Part shown: positions 23,810 to 35,108 of the stretch, in pieces
How positions within the stretch are numbered: position 1 is the stretch's first letter
Layout: each line of letters begins with the position of its first letter
From: Astrothelium macrocarpum
Taxonomy: Eukaryota; Ascomycota; Dothideomycetes; Trypetheliales; Trypetheliaceae
Assembly (NCBI GenBank): GCA_021030915.1
Contig: JAGEMR010000121.1
Span: forward strand, 1-64,000
Direction: 5' to 3'
DNA: 64,000 nt
Notes under the pieces: model-generated
What the model was told of the DNA's origin: nothing
Databases searched by the model: none
The model's input: the letters and a program-made list of their open reading frames with translations, nothing else
Position numbers and translations under genes: made by a program

Positions 23810-24560
23810 CGCTTCAGGGTCGAGGCGATCGATGAGGAGGAGGGAGCCGTCCTCTCCAATATCATCCCAGGACCCAGCAATTTCCAACCAAGCTATACCA
23901 AGCCAAAGACTGTCCTCGTAACCGGAGCTATGGGTCTCTTTCCCAAACACGTGCTCTCACAGCTGATTGCAATCTTCTGCGTAAGCAAAATCTAATACGT
24001 CGCCGTACGAGAGAAGGCCGGTGAGGAAAGCCGACGGAAAGCGGTTGTTACATCAGTCAGGACTGTTGCTCACAATGGCGGCTCGTCAGTGCCTTGGCTC
24101 GGCCTCTCACAATCGATCTTTGAGACGCTCTCCCCGTCGAGATAGATGTTATCCTGCACATGGATGCCGTGCGCTCTTATTTCGACAGCTGCCACGTGCT
24201 TTATCCTAGCAATGTCAGCGCGAGCTAGGAAATGGTGAAGCTGGTTGCTGCGCGTCGCATACTAATTTAGTGTTCCTCCTCAGTACGCATATACCCTCAG
24301 AGCCCGGCAGTCGGCGCAAGTGCGTGTTTTGTGGCAGCCCGTGTACCACCGACCGACGGCTCCAATGGCAAGTCACTGGGACAGCAAGAGTTTCTTACAG
24401 TAGGCGCAGGGTATGCTGTAATTGCCGACGACCGTTCACGAGTTTGTGCTGGTGGGGCGTCTGGAACGGCGGTCAGCGGAGCCGGTGCTGGATGGAATCT
24501 CCGATTTATGGACGTCTCGATAATAGTGCTAGATGGGCGGGTTTTATGATTTGATATCAG
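23810..24560 (+). pseudogene. Decayed thioester-reductase (R) domain, NRPS-like or PKS-NRPS relic
   Basis: Fragments of one Rossmann-type R domain appear in order across shifting frames. The frame starting at 23810 runs into KTVLVTGAMGLFPKHVLSQL, the NAD(P)-binding loop, and then stops. Near 24001, a segment beginning VAVREKAGEE leads to PWLGLSQSIFETLS. After a one-base shift, VEIDVILHMDAVRSYFD and LYPSNVSA follow, then a stop and EMVKLVAARR. Near 24331, PPTDGSNG matches the block before the catalytic Tyr/Lys region. Such domains reductively release peptide or polyketide intermediates as aldehydes or alcohols. Several stops and frameshifts mean it cannot be functional. No adenylation or carrier domain was recognised upstream. 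Confidence 0.55.
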
Positions 24561-25269
24561 GTGAGTGGGTTTCCACGAGGCTCGGTGAAGCAGTGATTGC
24601 TGGGCACGCGAATCAGACGAAGAGAGCTCTCCGGATTGCCCATTATGAACCTTCGCTCCGAGAACCAACGCATGACTCGAATAAAGTCGGCTTGGAGGCG
24701 ATGGGGCTTCATTTGGGGCAACTGGGGGCCGAAAGAAGTATGAGTGTATAAATGCTTCTCAGTTGATTGGACGGCTCAATAAACTTGGGTTTGTTTGCTT
24801 GTTCGCTTCGTAAAAACTCAAAATGAAGGAAGGGAGACAAATAAGTCGATAACGCAGATGTAGCACGCCCAGATGAGCAGGTAACTTATATAACAACCAT
24901 AAATAATCTTTTCAAGCTTTTTTCTTAGAGACTTGCACGATGCAGTTTAAGTGCCATAAGCTTGCTTTTCCAAAAGAATAGCGCCAGACCAACCTCTAAA
25001 AGTAGGCACTCAATCACACAAATTGTAATATTATAATCGCCAGTTCGGTGTTCCAGGCTTAAATCCGGTATTATACAGTCACGTCGTAGAATAGTTTCTG
25101 CATCCACTTGATTAAGGTCTTATACAGATTCAGTACATCCAGCCAGGTGTCCACTACATTAGGATTAGATCAAGAATGGGAGCCAAATCCATCCAGTCTA
25201 AAGAATACTAATCATCTCTCTCCGTGGTGCCCCCAGAATGGATCTTGCCGAGAGAGCACTCACTCTGTT
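24561..25269. other. Spacer, no supported gene
   Basis: About 700 bases between the reductase relic and the orphan gene. The start may still contain C-terminal debris of the reductase, for instance around 24560-24750, but nothing can be named with confidence. Confidence 0.4.
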
Positions 25270-27474
25270 TCAATAAACTATGATATGGATACTCATTTTG
25301 TGGCACGCATGAATGCAGCATGCAAGACAAGCATCACTACGAATAATGCAAGCGACCAATGAACAAAGAACAAAATGTCGCACGGATTCGTTGCGGTGAG
25401 TAAGGATGACGGCCATTTCGTTTTCTTCCATACGACGAAGTGTTTGCGAAATCTGGACCGGGTTTTTGACAGTTCTATATAAATACGGAGCTCCCTCTGG
25501 AAGTGGGTTGTTGTGATCATGCGAACAAGTGACCAAATATGACATGGACGTGGTCTCTATGGCATGCATTGGATTGCAAAATCCTGCACGAGGGTCGTCT
25601 CTTATTGCAAGAGATAGGTATAGTTTGGTCTCGCCGGCGGTGATTTGCCAAGCAGTCGTCATTTTCTGATTTTGATCTTCAGCCAATTGAATAGATCCGT
25701 TCGCTTCTCCTATGGCGGGATCCTCGTCTGCACTTTGTTCATCGCTCATCTGAAGAGCTGGCATATCACGCGAATCGGTGCAAGGTATCTCTCGCTTATC
25801 AGCTTCGACAAGGCCGTATTTCTCGCCCTTGTAATATATCAAGCCCGGTACACAAATTAATTGTAATAGTCCAGTTCTTGTTAGAGTCAGGGTACTTAAA
25901 ATCTGAGCATACATAGTCTGACCGTGATCGCTAGACATTATCCATCTGTCGGCATCCGATCTTTGTTTGTCGGTATGACCGGCGAGTATCCGCGCTTCCT
26001 CCAGAATGTCTTCAACGCTGCAAAAGATTCGATCGGACGCAAGACTCCTGAGGTAACGACGTATAGCAGTAGTGAACTCGTCATCAACGCAGTTAAGCTG
26101 GCTCAGGTGGTACTGGAAGAGAGCACCATCCGGGCTGCTCGGAATGAACAGAGAAACTAAGAAGATAACAGCCACGCATTTGCTGATATCACGAAGGTAC
26201 ACTTCGAAGCGACATTCCAATCTAGACCTATGGGGAGTTTTCGAGCAGTGGTCACAGCCGCAAGACGCTTCTATCTGTTTTTGGACTTTCACGATCGAGG
26301 GCAAGTCTTCAACCCGTGTATCCAATAGGAGGGTTTCCCGCACCAACTTTCTGGATTCACCTAGAAATTCTGCAAGGACACGTGCGATTACTTCTTCGCC
26401 CGGAAATAGCTTGTTTGTCGATATTGATGGACTATTGGGAAATATTATAAATATCTCTCGCTGGCTGTATTGAATTTGACCAATGTCGGCGCACGCCAGA
26501 ACGAGGCAGCTACGTGAGATAGCCTCGCGAGCGGCTCTTTGCTTTAAAGATCCTTCAGGCCCGAATTTGCTAAGCAAATGATTTGCGATACTGGGCAGAG
26601 TGACCATGCCAGCAAAGTTGGAATTTCCTGGAGGTAAATCTTCCCAAAGCTCGTTGATAGACCCAATCTCATTTCTCATCCGTATTGTTGTATTTTTGGG
26701 AATTGTCGAATGTCTCGAAATCAGGAAAACGATGACTCGAGCCTCTTTTTGCAGGAGAATTTCTTGGCTGTGGTGAGAAATTACCGTGGGAGGAATACCT
26801 GAGCACCATTTTATGAATGCAATAATCCATGGTCCTTCTTGGATGTCAGTCTCAATATGTAAGGCATGTGCTTCTCCAAGACGATACACATCCGATAAAC
26901 AGAGAATCAGTCTGGCAAGAGTATCACCAGATGGGGTCGCCAGGATCCAAGAATCTTCAGGCATCATCTTCGCTAGCAATGACTGCCAGCCAACCACGTT
27001 GTCACCGAATCCGGAGCAGGCAAGACGATAATCTAAGGCCGAGAGGAGCTGCTTGAGTTGTTTACTCGTCGGAACCAATTTCTTGTCAGCTGCAGTAGTA
27101 ATGAGAAGACGTCTCAGTAACTCTGCAGCTTCCCACCAATCGATAGTTAGCAAGGACGCAGCCAAAGCTAGAAACCGGACACCAGCATCGCTTTGGGCCA
27201 ATTGCCAGCCGCTGTCGCCCTTTTGGTACCCGACCTGCGCCTGCAGGAAAGAAACGATGGTAGAATTATGGATTCGGGAACACAACAGCTCGGCTTTAGT
27301 GCAGGTTTCTGAGCAAATAGGAAGCGTAGCACCAAAGGCTTCACAGGCAGCAAGAGCTATTACCTGAACATTGTCGGTAGTGGCAGCGGCGATGATCCCT
27401 TGGGAAATACTGAGAACATCGGTTGCTGTCTGAGAAATCGCCCAAGTGAGCGACACTGCATTGGGCTGTGACAT
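25270..27474 (-). CDS. Uncharacterised 734-aa protein
   Basis: A single long exon with an ATG at 27474 and a stop at 25270. No signal peptide is seen at the N-terminus, which is mixed polar/hydrophobic (LSISQGIIAAATTDNVQVIALAACEAFG). A helical first half includes WWEAAELLRRLL. A Cys cluster lies near the middle (EASCGCDHCSKTPHRSRLEC). A hydrophobic stretch (CVAVIFLVSLFIP) is too polar-flanked to call a membrane helix with confidence. The C-terminal third contains an acidic linker and a likely beta-rich region. The C-terminus has a hydrophobic, Cys-rich end (VLCSLVACIIRSDACLACC) that could be a membrane segment. I do not recognise the family. Its length and uninterrupted frame argue that it is a real gene. 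Confidence 0.7.
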   Translation of the reverse strand: MSQPNAVSLTWAISQTATDVLSISQGIIAAATTDNVQVIALAACEAFGATLPICSETCTKAELLCSRIHNSTIVSFLQAQVGYQKGDSGWQLAQSDAGVRFLALAASLLTIDWWEAAELLRRLLITTAADKKLVPTSKQLKQLLSALDYRLACSGFGDNVVGWQSLLAKMMPEDSWILATPSGDTLARLILCLSDVYRLGEAHALHIETDIQEGPWIIAFIKWCSGIPPTVISHHSQEILLQKEARVIVFLISRHSTIPKNTTIRMRNEIGSINELWEDLPPGNSNFAGMVTLPSIANHLLSKFGPEGSLKQRAAREAISRSCLVLACADIGQIQYSQREIFIIFPNSPSISTNKLFPGEEVIARVLAEFLGESRKLVRETLLLDTRVEDLPSIVKVQKQIEASCGCDHCSKTPHRSRLECRFEVYLRDISKCVAVIFLVSLFIPSSPDGALFQYHLSQLNCVDDEFTTAIRRYLRSLASDRIFCSVEDILEEARILAGHTDKQRSDADRWIMSSDHGQTMYAQILSTLTLTRTGLLQLICVPGLIYYKGEKYGLVEADKREIPCTDSRDMPALQMSDEQSADEDPAIGEANGSIQLAEDQNQKMTTAWQITAGETKLYLSLAIRDDPRAGFCNPMHAIETTSMSYLVTCSHDHNNPLPEGAPYLYRTVKNPVQISQTLRRMEENEMAVILTHRNESVRHFVLCSLVACIIRSDACLACCIHACHKMSIHIIVY

Positions 27475-28300
27475 AAATCAAGACAATAGATGCAGATAGC
27501 GAATTTTTCCAAGGCTGTTCAGGAGTATCAGTATTCGTCCAAACTATTTTCTCACGGAATATTTTCGGTCAGCAAGCAAAAACGTTCACAACTCGATTCG
27601 AGTATCTTGCTCTTTCTGAATAGACAATTCGAGATATGAGTGTTATAGCAAGTCGTTAGATGGAAGTATCAACTTGCTGTGGAAATCCGCTTTGCGGTAG
27701 TATGGGTGAGGCTGCGGAGAAGCCGTTAGGCAGCCATGGTGGAGCTTCATTGGCAAAAGCAACTCTTCATTTGCTAGCAATAGTCCAATTACCACGTTGT
27801 CAAGCGGTTCTCCTTTTGCCATAGAATATGCATGCCCATCTCACTAAATACCACAGGCCATGACATATATGCGAAGTATTCCCGATGTGATTTTAGGCAC
27901 CCAGCTATGTCTACCATCAGCCCTCTGATCACATCCGACTCAGAATATAGTGGAAGATGGTCAGTTTGGCAAGCCTAGACTCACGCCCTTCGCAAAGGAC
28001 ATCTAAATGTAGTCTCTACAGGTACTTATCGAGGAACATAACTAGTACGTTGCTTCGCAGGTTACAGGCACAGCTGGGTTATAACGAAAAAAGTGCAATG
28101 CAGCTGTCGTCCAAAGGGGTAAACTTGTAGGTGCTGAATGCAAGCTTGGCCGCTTCGACGATAAACTGATCGATGAAGCTGATTGGATTGGTGACCCCCA
28201 TGCCGTCTGCCCGAGCTTTATCCGACCCGTATCATGCCATTGACCATACTAAAACAGCTCCATAACTACCTCGTCTCCTTCCAAGCAACTCTCAAGCACG
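27475..28300. promoter_or_regulatory. Divergent upstream region
   Basis: More than 800 bases between the leftward orphan gene and the rightward complex I subunit. No gene is supported. Both promoters are expected here. Confidence 0.45.
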
Positions 28301-28862
28301 ATGGCCTCTGGCTACGGGCTTAATGGCGGTATGCATCTTTATTCAAAATAGTTCACACTATTGACACCCAATTCAATCCACTTAATCCCAATTACGATTC
28401 CAAACTTCTCCAAGGCTAACTCGCCTTCTCTGCTCCACAGGTCCCTCTCGCTGCTTTCCCTTTTGGCAGGAAGTCCTTGCCTGCTACGTTGTCAATACCA
28501 ATTCTGAAGATGACTCCGGTAAAAAGAAATGCGCTCCGGTCTTAGATGACTATTACGAGTGCCTACATCATAAGAAGGAGGTCGGTAGCTCCATTCTCTC
28601 GTCCATTCTCTTGTTTGGCCGCCTCCAGCATACCCTACGACTACTCCGTCAAAATTCATGCTGATTCATGCTTTAATCCACATAGGCTGCGCGCGTGCGA
28701 GCTCTCCAAGCCGCGTACCGAAAAGCCGAAGCAAAGAACCCACGCGATGACGCGCCCTCGGCGGCGCAGATACGGTCATTAGGGCTATTAGAGGAGCCAA
28801 TGGAGGACAAATACATGAAACCGGCAGGGTTGATTCCATACAAGAAGCCATCTGTCACATAG
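28301..28862 (+). CDS. NDUFS5: NADH:ubiquinone oxidoreductase subunit NDUFS5-like (15 kDa, twin CX9C)
   Basis: Three exons (28301-28328, 28441-28580, 28686-28862) give 114 aa. This is an accessory subunit of respiratory complex I on the intermembrane-space side, imported through the Mia40 disulfide relay. The twin CX9C signature is visible: CFPFWQEVLAC and CAPVLDDYYEC. The N-terminus MASGYGLNGGPSRCFPFWQE and the later KEAARVRALQAAYRKAE match the fungal subunit as I know it. There is no cleavable presequence, as expected for a CX9C protein. It ends convergently, 188 bases from the stop of the RecA-like gene. Confidence 0.92.
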
Positions 28863-29050
28863 ACAATGCGATTCAGCAACTGCATATCCTAACGTTCCTC
28901 TTCCACTTCGAGCAATGAGTCCGCGTGACACCCAACTGTGCGAAGATCTCCATCCACAAACCCTTCTCTCAAACAACTCCGCCAAATCCACTTTAACCCA
29001 TCTCACACTCCACAATTTTCCCCACCACGGCCATCTCTCCTCCGCCATAC

Positions 29051-30293
29051 TCACCCCACCCCCTCCAACCCCACCCCATCCGCCCCGACCCGAAAAACCC
29101 CCCACCGCCCCTCCCTCCCCTCCCCCCTATCCCCCACGACCTCCAACACCCCCACCCCATCCTCCCTCTCCACACGACTCAACAGCACATGCGCATCCAC
29201 GCCCGCCGCAAGCGTCGGCGCAAGCATCGGCACCGACGCATTGGACGCGAAGACCGACGGCGGCGGCTCGTCCGTCGGGGCGCGCGGACGGGGCGGCGCG
29301 CTGGTAGTGGAGGAAAAGCTGGTCGTGAAGGATGAAGTCGTGGGAGTGGAGGATGGTGACGCGTTGTTGAGCAGGATGATGAAGCATTGCTGTGTGCTGG
29401 CGAGCTGGTGGAGGTGCCGCAGGAAGGTGGTCAGGAGGGCGTGGCCTGTGGGCGGGTGGGCGCGGATGAGTGGGTGGATGGGGGTGGCGAGGTTGTCGAT
29501 GATGAGGAGGGCCGAACCTGGTGGTGGTGGTGGTGGTGGTGGTGGTGGTGGTTTGGAGGGGGTCTGGGGGAGGGGCTGAGGAGGGGTGGTGGAGAAAGCA
29601 GTCAGGTCGTCGGATTCGTCTTGGCTGTCGGGGATCTCGATGGGATTTTGGGGTGGATTTATGGGGTTTGCTGCTGGTTGGCGTGCATTTAGATGTGGTG
29701 ATTGTGCGAATTTATCGCTGAACTCTTGCACTGCGTCTCGCAGACCGATGAAGTCGAAGACGGGTGCGATGCTGACTTGTTCGAGCAGTTTCGTGGTTTC
29801 ATCGTCATGGTCTTCGACATTTGCAGAAAACGAAGTGGACTTTGGATTTGTTGTTGACGCAGTATTCTGCCTGGCGATGGTGTTACTTCGTCGAAGTCTG
29901 GAGCGTATAACACTATTGAGCCTAAGTATGTCGAATGATCCGGTAGAATCGATGATAGTTGCAAAACACTCAGGAGATGAGAGAATGTGGGTAGCGACGA
30001 GATGATAAGATAGCTAATTTAATAATGTACATGAGATTTCGGATTTTGGTAAGATGCAATAGAATTGAATCAAAATTCCAAACCACATTACAATAACTTA
30101 CAAGGGTTTTTCCGGTGCCAGTGTCTCCACTGATACAACTTACGCCCTTTACTCCATGTTGAAAGCCATCATCAAGTGCATGATCAAGCGTAGAGCAACC
30201 TGTGCCTACCTTTCGTCTCTTGGTCGGATGAAGATGTTCAGTATTGAGTTCATCAAAGATGGCAGATGCTAAACGCGGACGAGCAGCTGTCAT
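29051..30293 (-). CDS. RecA/Rad51-family ATPase, probable DNA-repair Rad51 paralogue
   Basis: Two exons (30293-30102, 30013-29051) give 384 aa. The Walker A motif is GDTGTGKT at residues 56-63, preceded by TGCSTLDHALDDGF, the usual RecA-fold lead-in. After the intron, LSYHLVATHIL continues the core, and ALLIIDNL is the Walker B strand. Between them lies a variable insertion ending in an 11-proline tract. The C-terminal part is Ser/Thr/Pro-rich and then very Gly-rich, and the stop falls in low-complexity sequence, so the exact end could involve another intron. The family acts in homologous recombination in the nucleus. Which paralogue (Rad55, Rad57 or another) cannot be decided by eye. Confidence 0.75.
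29520..29553 (+). repeat. Trinucleotide microsatellite (GGT)11, encodes polyproline on minus strand
   Basis: Eleven GGT units on the plus strand are read as CCA/CCC-type proline codons in the RecA-like gene. The tract lies between the Ser/Pro linker and the Walker B strand. Confidence 0.9.
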
Positions 30294-30874
30294 TATTGAC
30301 TTTGTTGCCACATAACTTAGTCAACAGCGAAGTTATTTTTTTAGCAGTCGTTGGTAATATGGAGGATCAATTTTACGCTTCTGTAGGGCGAAGCTAACAC
30401 ATGGGGGACCACCATTTACATGCTCCCTATTAGAACCTGGCATGGATTGAAGTGATCCCTAATGACATTACGACATTGATTCTTTTCTGCATGCAATGAC
30501 GTTTTGACTGTTTTGCTGCATGTTTTGCTTTTCCTACAAATGAAATATCTGCTATCGTGACCATGTCACCGCAATAGGTATCATCTCCCCATCAAGCTAT
30601 CTGATAGGTCTTCAATGTGAATATGAGAGCCCTGAATGAGAGAGCGAAAGAGACAAACAAAATAAAGGTGTAGAACGTCATCTACGATTCATCGCCTAAG
30701 CTCCTCCATAATACCCAGAATTCTTTCCCGAATTTCATCCATGCAAGATCAATCTGATAGCAATCCCAGTTTACACACTCTTAGTAGTTGAACGAGGATA
30801 GAGACTCCGTTCTAAGCGCCATGTTCCGACCTCCAACTCCTATTCACACCTGAGATTTGGCTCTTTACCGAATT
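30294..30874. other. Intergenic, no supported gene
   Basis: Nearly 600 bases: promoter of the RecA-like gene on the left and 3' flank of pal1 on the right. No repeat or RNA gene was recognised. Confidence 0.5.
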
Positions 30875-32959
30875 TCAACCGCGAACCTCAGGTCGCGCAC
30901 GTCGTCCACCCTTCAAACTCTTGACGCGACTGAGGAATCCGCCTCCGACTCCCAAGGTAGGCTTTGAAGCAGCCTCGCCAACGCTTCCAGCAGTAATACT
31001 TCGCTGCAGTGGCTGTGTGGGACTGCTGGGAGCGCGGGCTCTTCCAACATCACTTAGTAAACCCTTTTTGGCCTCTGAGTCTGCCCTTGATCGCCCAACA
31101 TCCTTATCTTGTTCTGCAACTTTGATGCTTGCGCCCTTCTTTTCATATGCACCATCGTAATCATCAAAAAACGGGTTGCGCTCGTACATTTTGTTACTCG
31201 ATCCAGCACTCAATGGACCGCGAGGGCTAGTCTCGGGACTGTAGGGACCACGATCGTATCGTGCGTCAGGGGAAATGACACGGCCATCGCCATAACGAGG
31301 ACGAGGTTGGCTGATGCCGCGGATACGCTGAGCAAGAGATTTCTTGCGGGTAATTCCGCCGCCCGATAGTGGGACTGGAACACCGTGATCTTCGGACTCG
31401 CGTCGTTGCATAGCAGACCGAGAGGCTGGCGCGCCTTCCAAAAACGTGCTGGTTCCAAGTCCAACACTTTCTTCGCCGTGAACAGGTTCGATGCGGTCGG
31501 CAGGGTTGTAGCTCACCTGACGATCGTTCAGGTCGGGGCGACGAACCCAGCGATTCTCGCCTTCAGGAGCGTCGTGGTAGTCAGTGAAGGCTTCGACCCC
31601 GCGACCGTGGAATTGGTCGAGATTGACGTTCTTGTTGACAGGTCCAGCCCCTCCGAGTGCATTATTGGCACTGCCAACAGGAAAAGCTTGCATTGGTGCC
31701 GCACGATCCTTCTTGCGGTTACGATGAGGGTTGCAGGCGTCAAACGGGCCATCATGGTGAAATACTATTGGTAAAATTAGTCGCCGTGCCGCGTAACTGA
31801 GAATAATCTCAACCTACATCCGGGACCGTAGATCCCAGTCACATCAAGCTTGTCAATAACGTCAATACCCTTCGGCTTCCGAGGACGGCCGGGACGCCCT
31901 TCTTTGCGACGTCGTTCTTCACGTTCCTTGTATCGCTTTTCACGTGCAGCTCGCTCTTCTTCCGTCAGCCTGGGCTTCTCCATGGCAGAAGATTCAGAAT
32001 TTCGTCGTGGTCGCCGCGGTCGCTCCATCCGTTTCTCCGGGCTTGCACGGCCTGGCTTTTCTGGGCTTGCAAAAATATCCAATTCTTTGGCTTTGGTGTC
32101 GCGATGACGCTGTTCTTCTTCGTTGGATCGCGAGGGCCGATGTGATATAGTTGGGTGGGTATCGGCACGTTGGCTTACGGGTCTAGAGTGCGACGCGTTG
32201 CCTGGGATCAACATGAGCCAAAACGCGTATCGCTAAACGTCATACATGCTTCTTACCATTGGTTGTCGGCTTATCACTCAAACTTAATTCGTTCTGTGTT
32301 TTAGGATAGTTAGAAAACATGGCAGTAAATTGTTGGAATTTGGAGTTAAAGGGGTCCATAGTCACGGAAAGATAGGGATGGCGGAATGTTGATTCAAGGG
32401 GAAAAATCAGGGAGTGATAAGGTTGGCGGTGAAATCGCGAGCTTAAGCTTGCAGGGTGCCATTCGTTACACCCGCATATCTCGAACCTTGTTACTGTGGG
32501 AGGTCTGCAAGGGGAAAGAACGTACAAAGAGGTCTGCAGTGTTGCCGTTATAGGCTGGTTTGCTCGCAGCGGATACCGCGTTCGGTGAAGTGGCCATGGC
32601 AGTAGGTGACTGTGTACGGAGAGCTTGGGCAGCAATAGGACGAGTATCGTCGCCAAATGGATTATCCAAAAACGGGTTATTTGATCGTGGACGAGTCTGG
32701 CTGGCGGCACTGGATGGGGATGGAGATAGAGCTCCAGGTGAAGCAGTCCTTCGAAAAGGATTGTTCGATTTCAAGTCGATTGTCAAGCCGGGGGAGGGAC
32801 GGCGTTCTGTATTGCGTGGAAAGAAGAATGTTTTAGCCCAGTGCAATGGAGAAAACAGGGTTGGTGAAACAGCGATCGCCAGGAGCACCTGGGATTTGCT
32901 GGTGCCGCTCGCAATTGGAAGGATAACGCACCTGGCAAATGCACTGATTGCAGCGCCAT
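30875..32959 (-). CDS. pal1: Pal1 family cell-morphology protein
   Basis: Five exons (32959-32932, 32806-32526, 32293-32257, 32201-31818, 31764-30875) give 539 aa with frame kept at every junction. Pal1 proteins act at the cell cortex and endocytic sites and help maintain cell shape. NPF motifs (SNNPFRR, NNPFLDNPF) fit binding to EH-domain endocytic proteins. The diagnostic Pal1 core is KLDVTGIYGPG-LFHHDGPFDACNPHRNRKKDR, split by the last intron. A basic Arg/Glu helix precedes it. The start at 32959 is the only in-frame ATG found, but the frame stays open upstream with plausible sequence (SHSQRLINIDTAQQAV), so the N-terminus may extend through another exon. Confidence 0.88.
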
Positions 32960-33950
32960 GATCTGCAATCTTTGACCCACGGCCTGTTGAGCGGTGTCAA
33001 TGTTAATAAGGCGCTGGGAGTGGCTGTCGGTCGGGATGGATGCCGGTGGAGGAGAGTTGGCGAGGGGCAACAAAGACTGCAGCCGACCCAGGAATGTAGG
33101 CGGTAAGAGCTAGCAAACGTGAGGCCAAGGATGACAGGAGCACGAGGCTCTCTGCAGCATGTACCGGCCAAAGAGCAAAGGGTCACCAAGGGCAGATGAA
33201 CTGAAGGTCGCGGCCGGGTGTCGTGTTATTAATGATTGCCGCCTGTTGATTTGTTCATCGACCATGAGCTAGTAATTTCAGAAAAACACACAGATGCACC
33301 GATGCGTGGTCAAGCCTCCCGCCGCTAATAGCCCCCGCTCTGGCTTGCTGGCCCTTTCCTTTCCTTTACGCGATCTTCCTCGTCTTTTCTGCCCAGAGGA
33401 AGGCTTCTGTCGATCGTGGTCCAAGATCAAGTTTTTTTTTTTTTTTCCTTCCTTCTTTCCAAGGCCCAGGACGTACCTACTAGCTGTGCCCAAAGATCAC
33501 CTTCCAAGCACGTCAAATTTGCTGTATACTACGGATTTATTCTGCTTCGACCGGCTCAATTTCACGAGCAGGCCCTCGCTGCATGAATCGGTTTTCTTCC
33601 GAGAAAGATTACGGTCGGGTGGACCGGGCATGAGCCTTCATGCGGGCGCCGTGTATAAGGCGCCAAGACCCCTGATCAACACAGATCAGCACCCCACATT
33701 GGCCAGTCCAGAACCATCCTAGCGCCTAATGGCGCTCGCTTCTGCCCAACTCCTCGGCTTCAAGGTCCCTGGGTTCCAGAATCGTTTCATCACCTCCGCC
33801 ATCATTCTGCAGGCCTTCGTCTGCGGGAGGCTCTGCGCCCCTGAATATAGCTACCGATTGCTTACTTTGCATCGGGAACATAGCTTCTGGAGCTTTCCCC
33901 AGCTAGCCACGATTTGCTCATCGTGCTGGGCAAGGCAAAAATAACTTATT
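32960..33950. promoter_or_regulatory. Divergent promoter region of pal1 and med31
   Basis: About 1 kb between two divergent conserved genes. A run of 15 T at 33432-33446, followed by a pyrimidine-rich stretch, is typical of nucleosome-depleted fungal promoters. No separate gene is supported, although part of a pal1 first exon may lie near 32960-33120. Confidence 0.5.
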
Positions 33951-34398
33951 ATGACCGATCCGGCCGAGATCCAATATGGAGGCTTCAGCCGCTTTGAGCT
34001 CGAATTGGAAGTAAGAGATACTTAATGGCGCTCAACAAGACCCAAATGAGACACTGACACTTGCCTCATAGTTTGTCCAAGCGCTGTCCAATCCGTGGTA
34101 TTTGAACTATTTGGCGACTCAGAAATATTTGGACGATCCAACATTCATCAACTATCTCGAATATTTGCAATATTTCAGTCAGCCCAAATACCTCAAATAC
34201 CTTTCGTACGTGAAATGACCAGCCCCGTCGTCAAGTTGTAATGCCTTAACACCTATGACACTCAGATTCCCAGGCCCAACTTTGCGAATCCTAGAATTGT
34301 TGCAGCAAGAGAGATTTCGTAAGGACATTTTGATGCCTGATACAGTTGCTCGCATGATTGAAGAGGGCGTCAAGGCGAGCGTAGCAGAACGTCCTTGA
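33951..34398 (+). CDS. med31: Mediator complex subunit 31 (Soh1)
   Basis: Three exons (33951-34010, 34072-34205, 34266-34398) give 108 aa. Med31 is a small, highly conserved subunit of the Mediator middle module that bridges activators to RNA polymerase II. The family core is plain: RFELELEFVQALSNPWYLNYLA, then QKYLDDPTFINYLEYLQYF and QPKYLKYLSFPGPTL. Both introns end in good acceptors, and the second splits a Ser codon. The protein stops soon after the core, like other fungal Med31. It converges on rpc11, with about 250 bases between the stops. Confidence 0.96.
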
Positions 34399-34652
34399 CC
34401 GTGGTGTAAAGATTCTCTGTACTCCATTTTACTCATAGATACCCATGTCGGAAATCTTCCGAAATCGTTTTGAAATATGATGATCGTATTTCGGGTTTCA
34501 TCTCCTAACCTTGTCCCGTATTCTAGGATACCTGGCTGGTCTAAGCTCCGTGAGCGTCTCTTCAGAAAAAAGACCTACTCCCATGGGTATCGCGGGCTCC
34601 CGAAAGATAGTTGAAACACTTCGTTATTCAATATCCCAGAAGCGGGAAACAA

Positions 34653-35108
34653 TCAATCTCCCCTCCATTGGCGTCGACATTTCGTACACTGTGTTTGTGC
34701 GTCAATGGTGACGTAGTCAATATCGACATGCATCTTACCTTGTAAAAAATCGTAGATGGTTCGTCAGCGCTTCTTAGTTGTATAAGCATGAAGTATGCTT
34801 GATCTCCATCGCATCCATCCTGAGTACACTGAATTGCTGTCTTATCGACGTTCTCCCACGCCTTCGCCCCACCCATGACGTCCTCTACCTCTTTCTTCTT
34901 CATTGTGCGTCGCTCGTATAGATGATAGGTGATAGGTGACTCGTAGGGACAGGTGCGGCATTCGAATCGACTTTTGCCCTGTCTTTTCTTGTCCGGATCA
35001 TTCGACGGATACCGTCCGACAGTGAGGATATTTGAACAATTTGGACAGACTAAACTGTTCGTCAGCCTACGTATAGCCCTGGGCACCATGAAACCAACAC
35101 AGAAGCAT
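34653..35108 (-). CDS. rpc11: RNA polymerase III subunit C11 (Rpc11)
   Basis: Three exons (35108-35099, 35049-34739, 34688-34653) give 118 aa. Rpc11 is the TFIIS/Rpb9-like subunit that provides RNA cleavage and aids termination and reinitiation by Pol III. The first exon is only 10 nt; splicing it recreates the family N-terminus MLLFCPNCSNIL. The first zinc ribbon uses CPNC and CRTC. The C-terminal ribbon uses CTQDGC and, across the last intron, CTKC. The acidic catalytic hairpin is represented by QLRSADEPSTIFYK, containing RSADE. The tiny first exon is easily missed by gene finders. Confidence 0.94.

Noticed and set aside
28938..29579. 213-codon plus-strand frame ending in poly-Gly
   Set aside because: Antisense of the low-complexity end of the RecA-like gene; poly-Gly is the reverse of poly-Pro.
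33294..33722. 142-codon frame upstream of med31
   Set aside because: Low-complexity, spans the 15-T run, no domain; better explained as promoter DNA.
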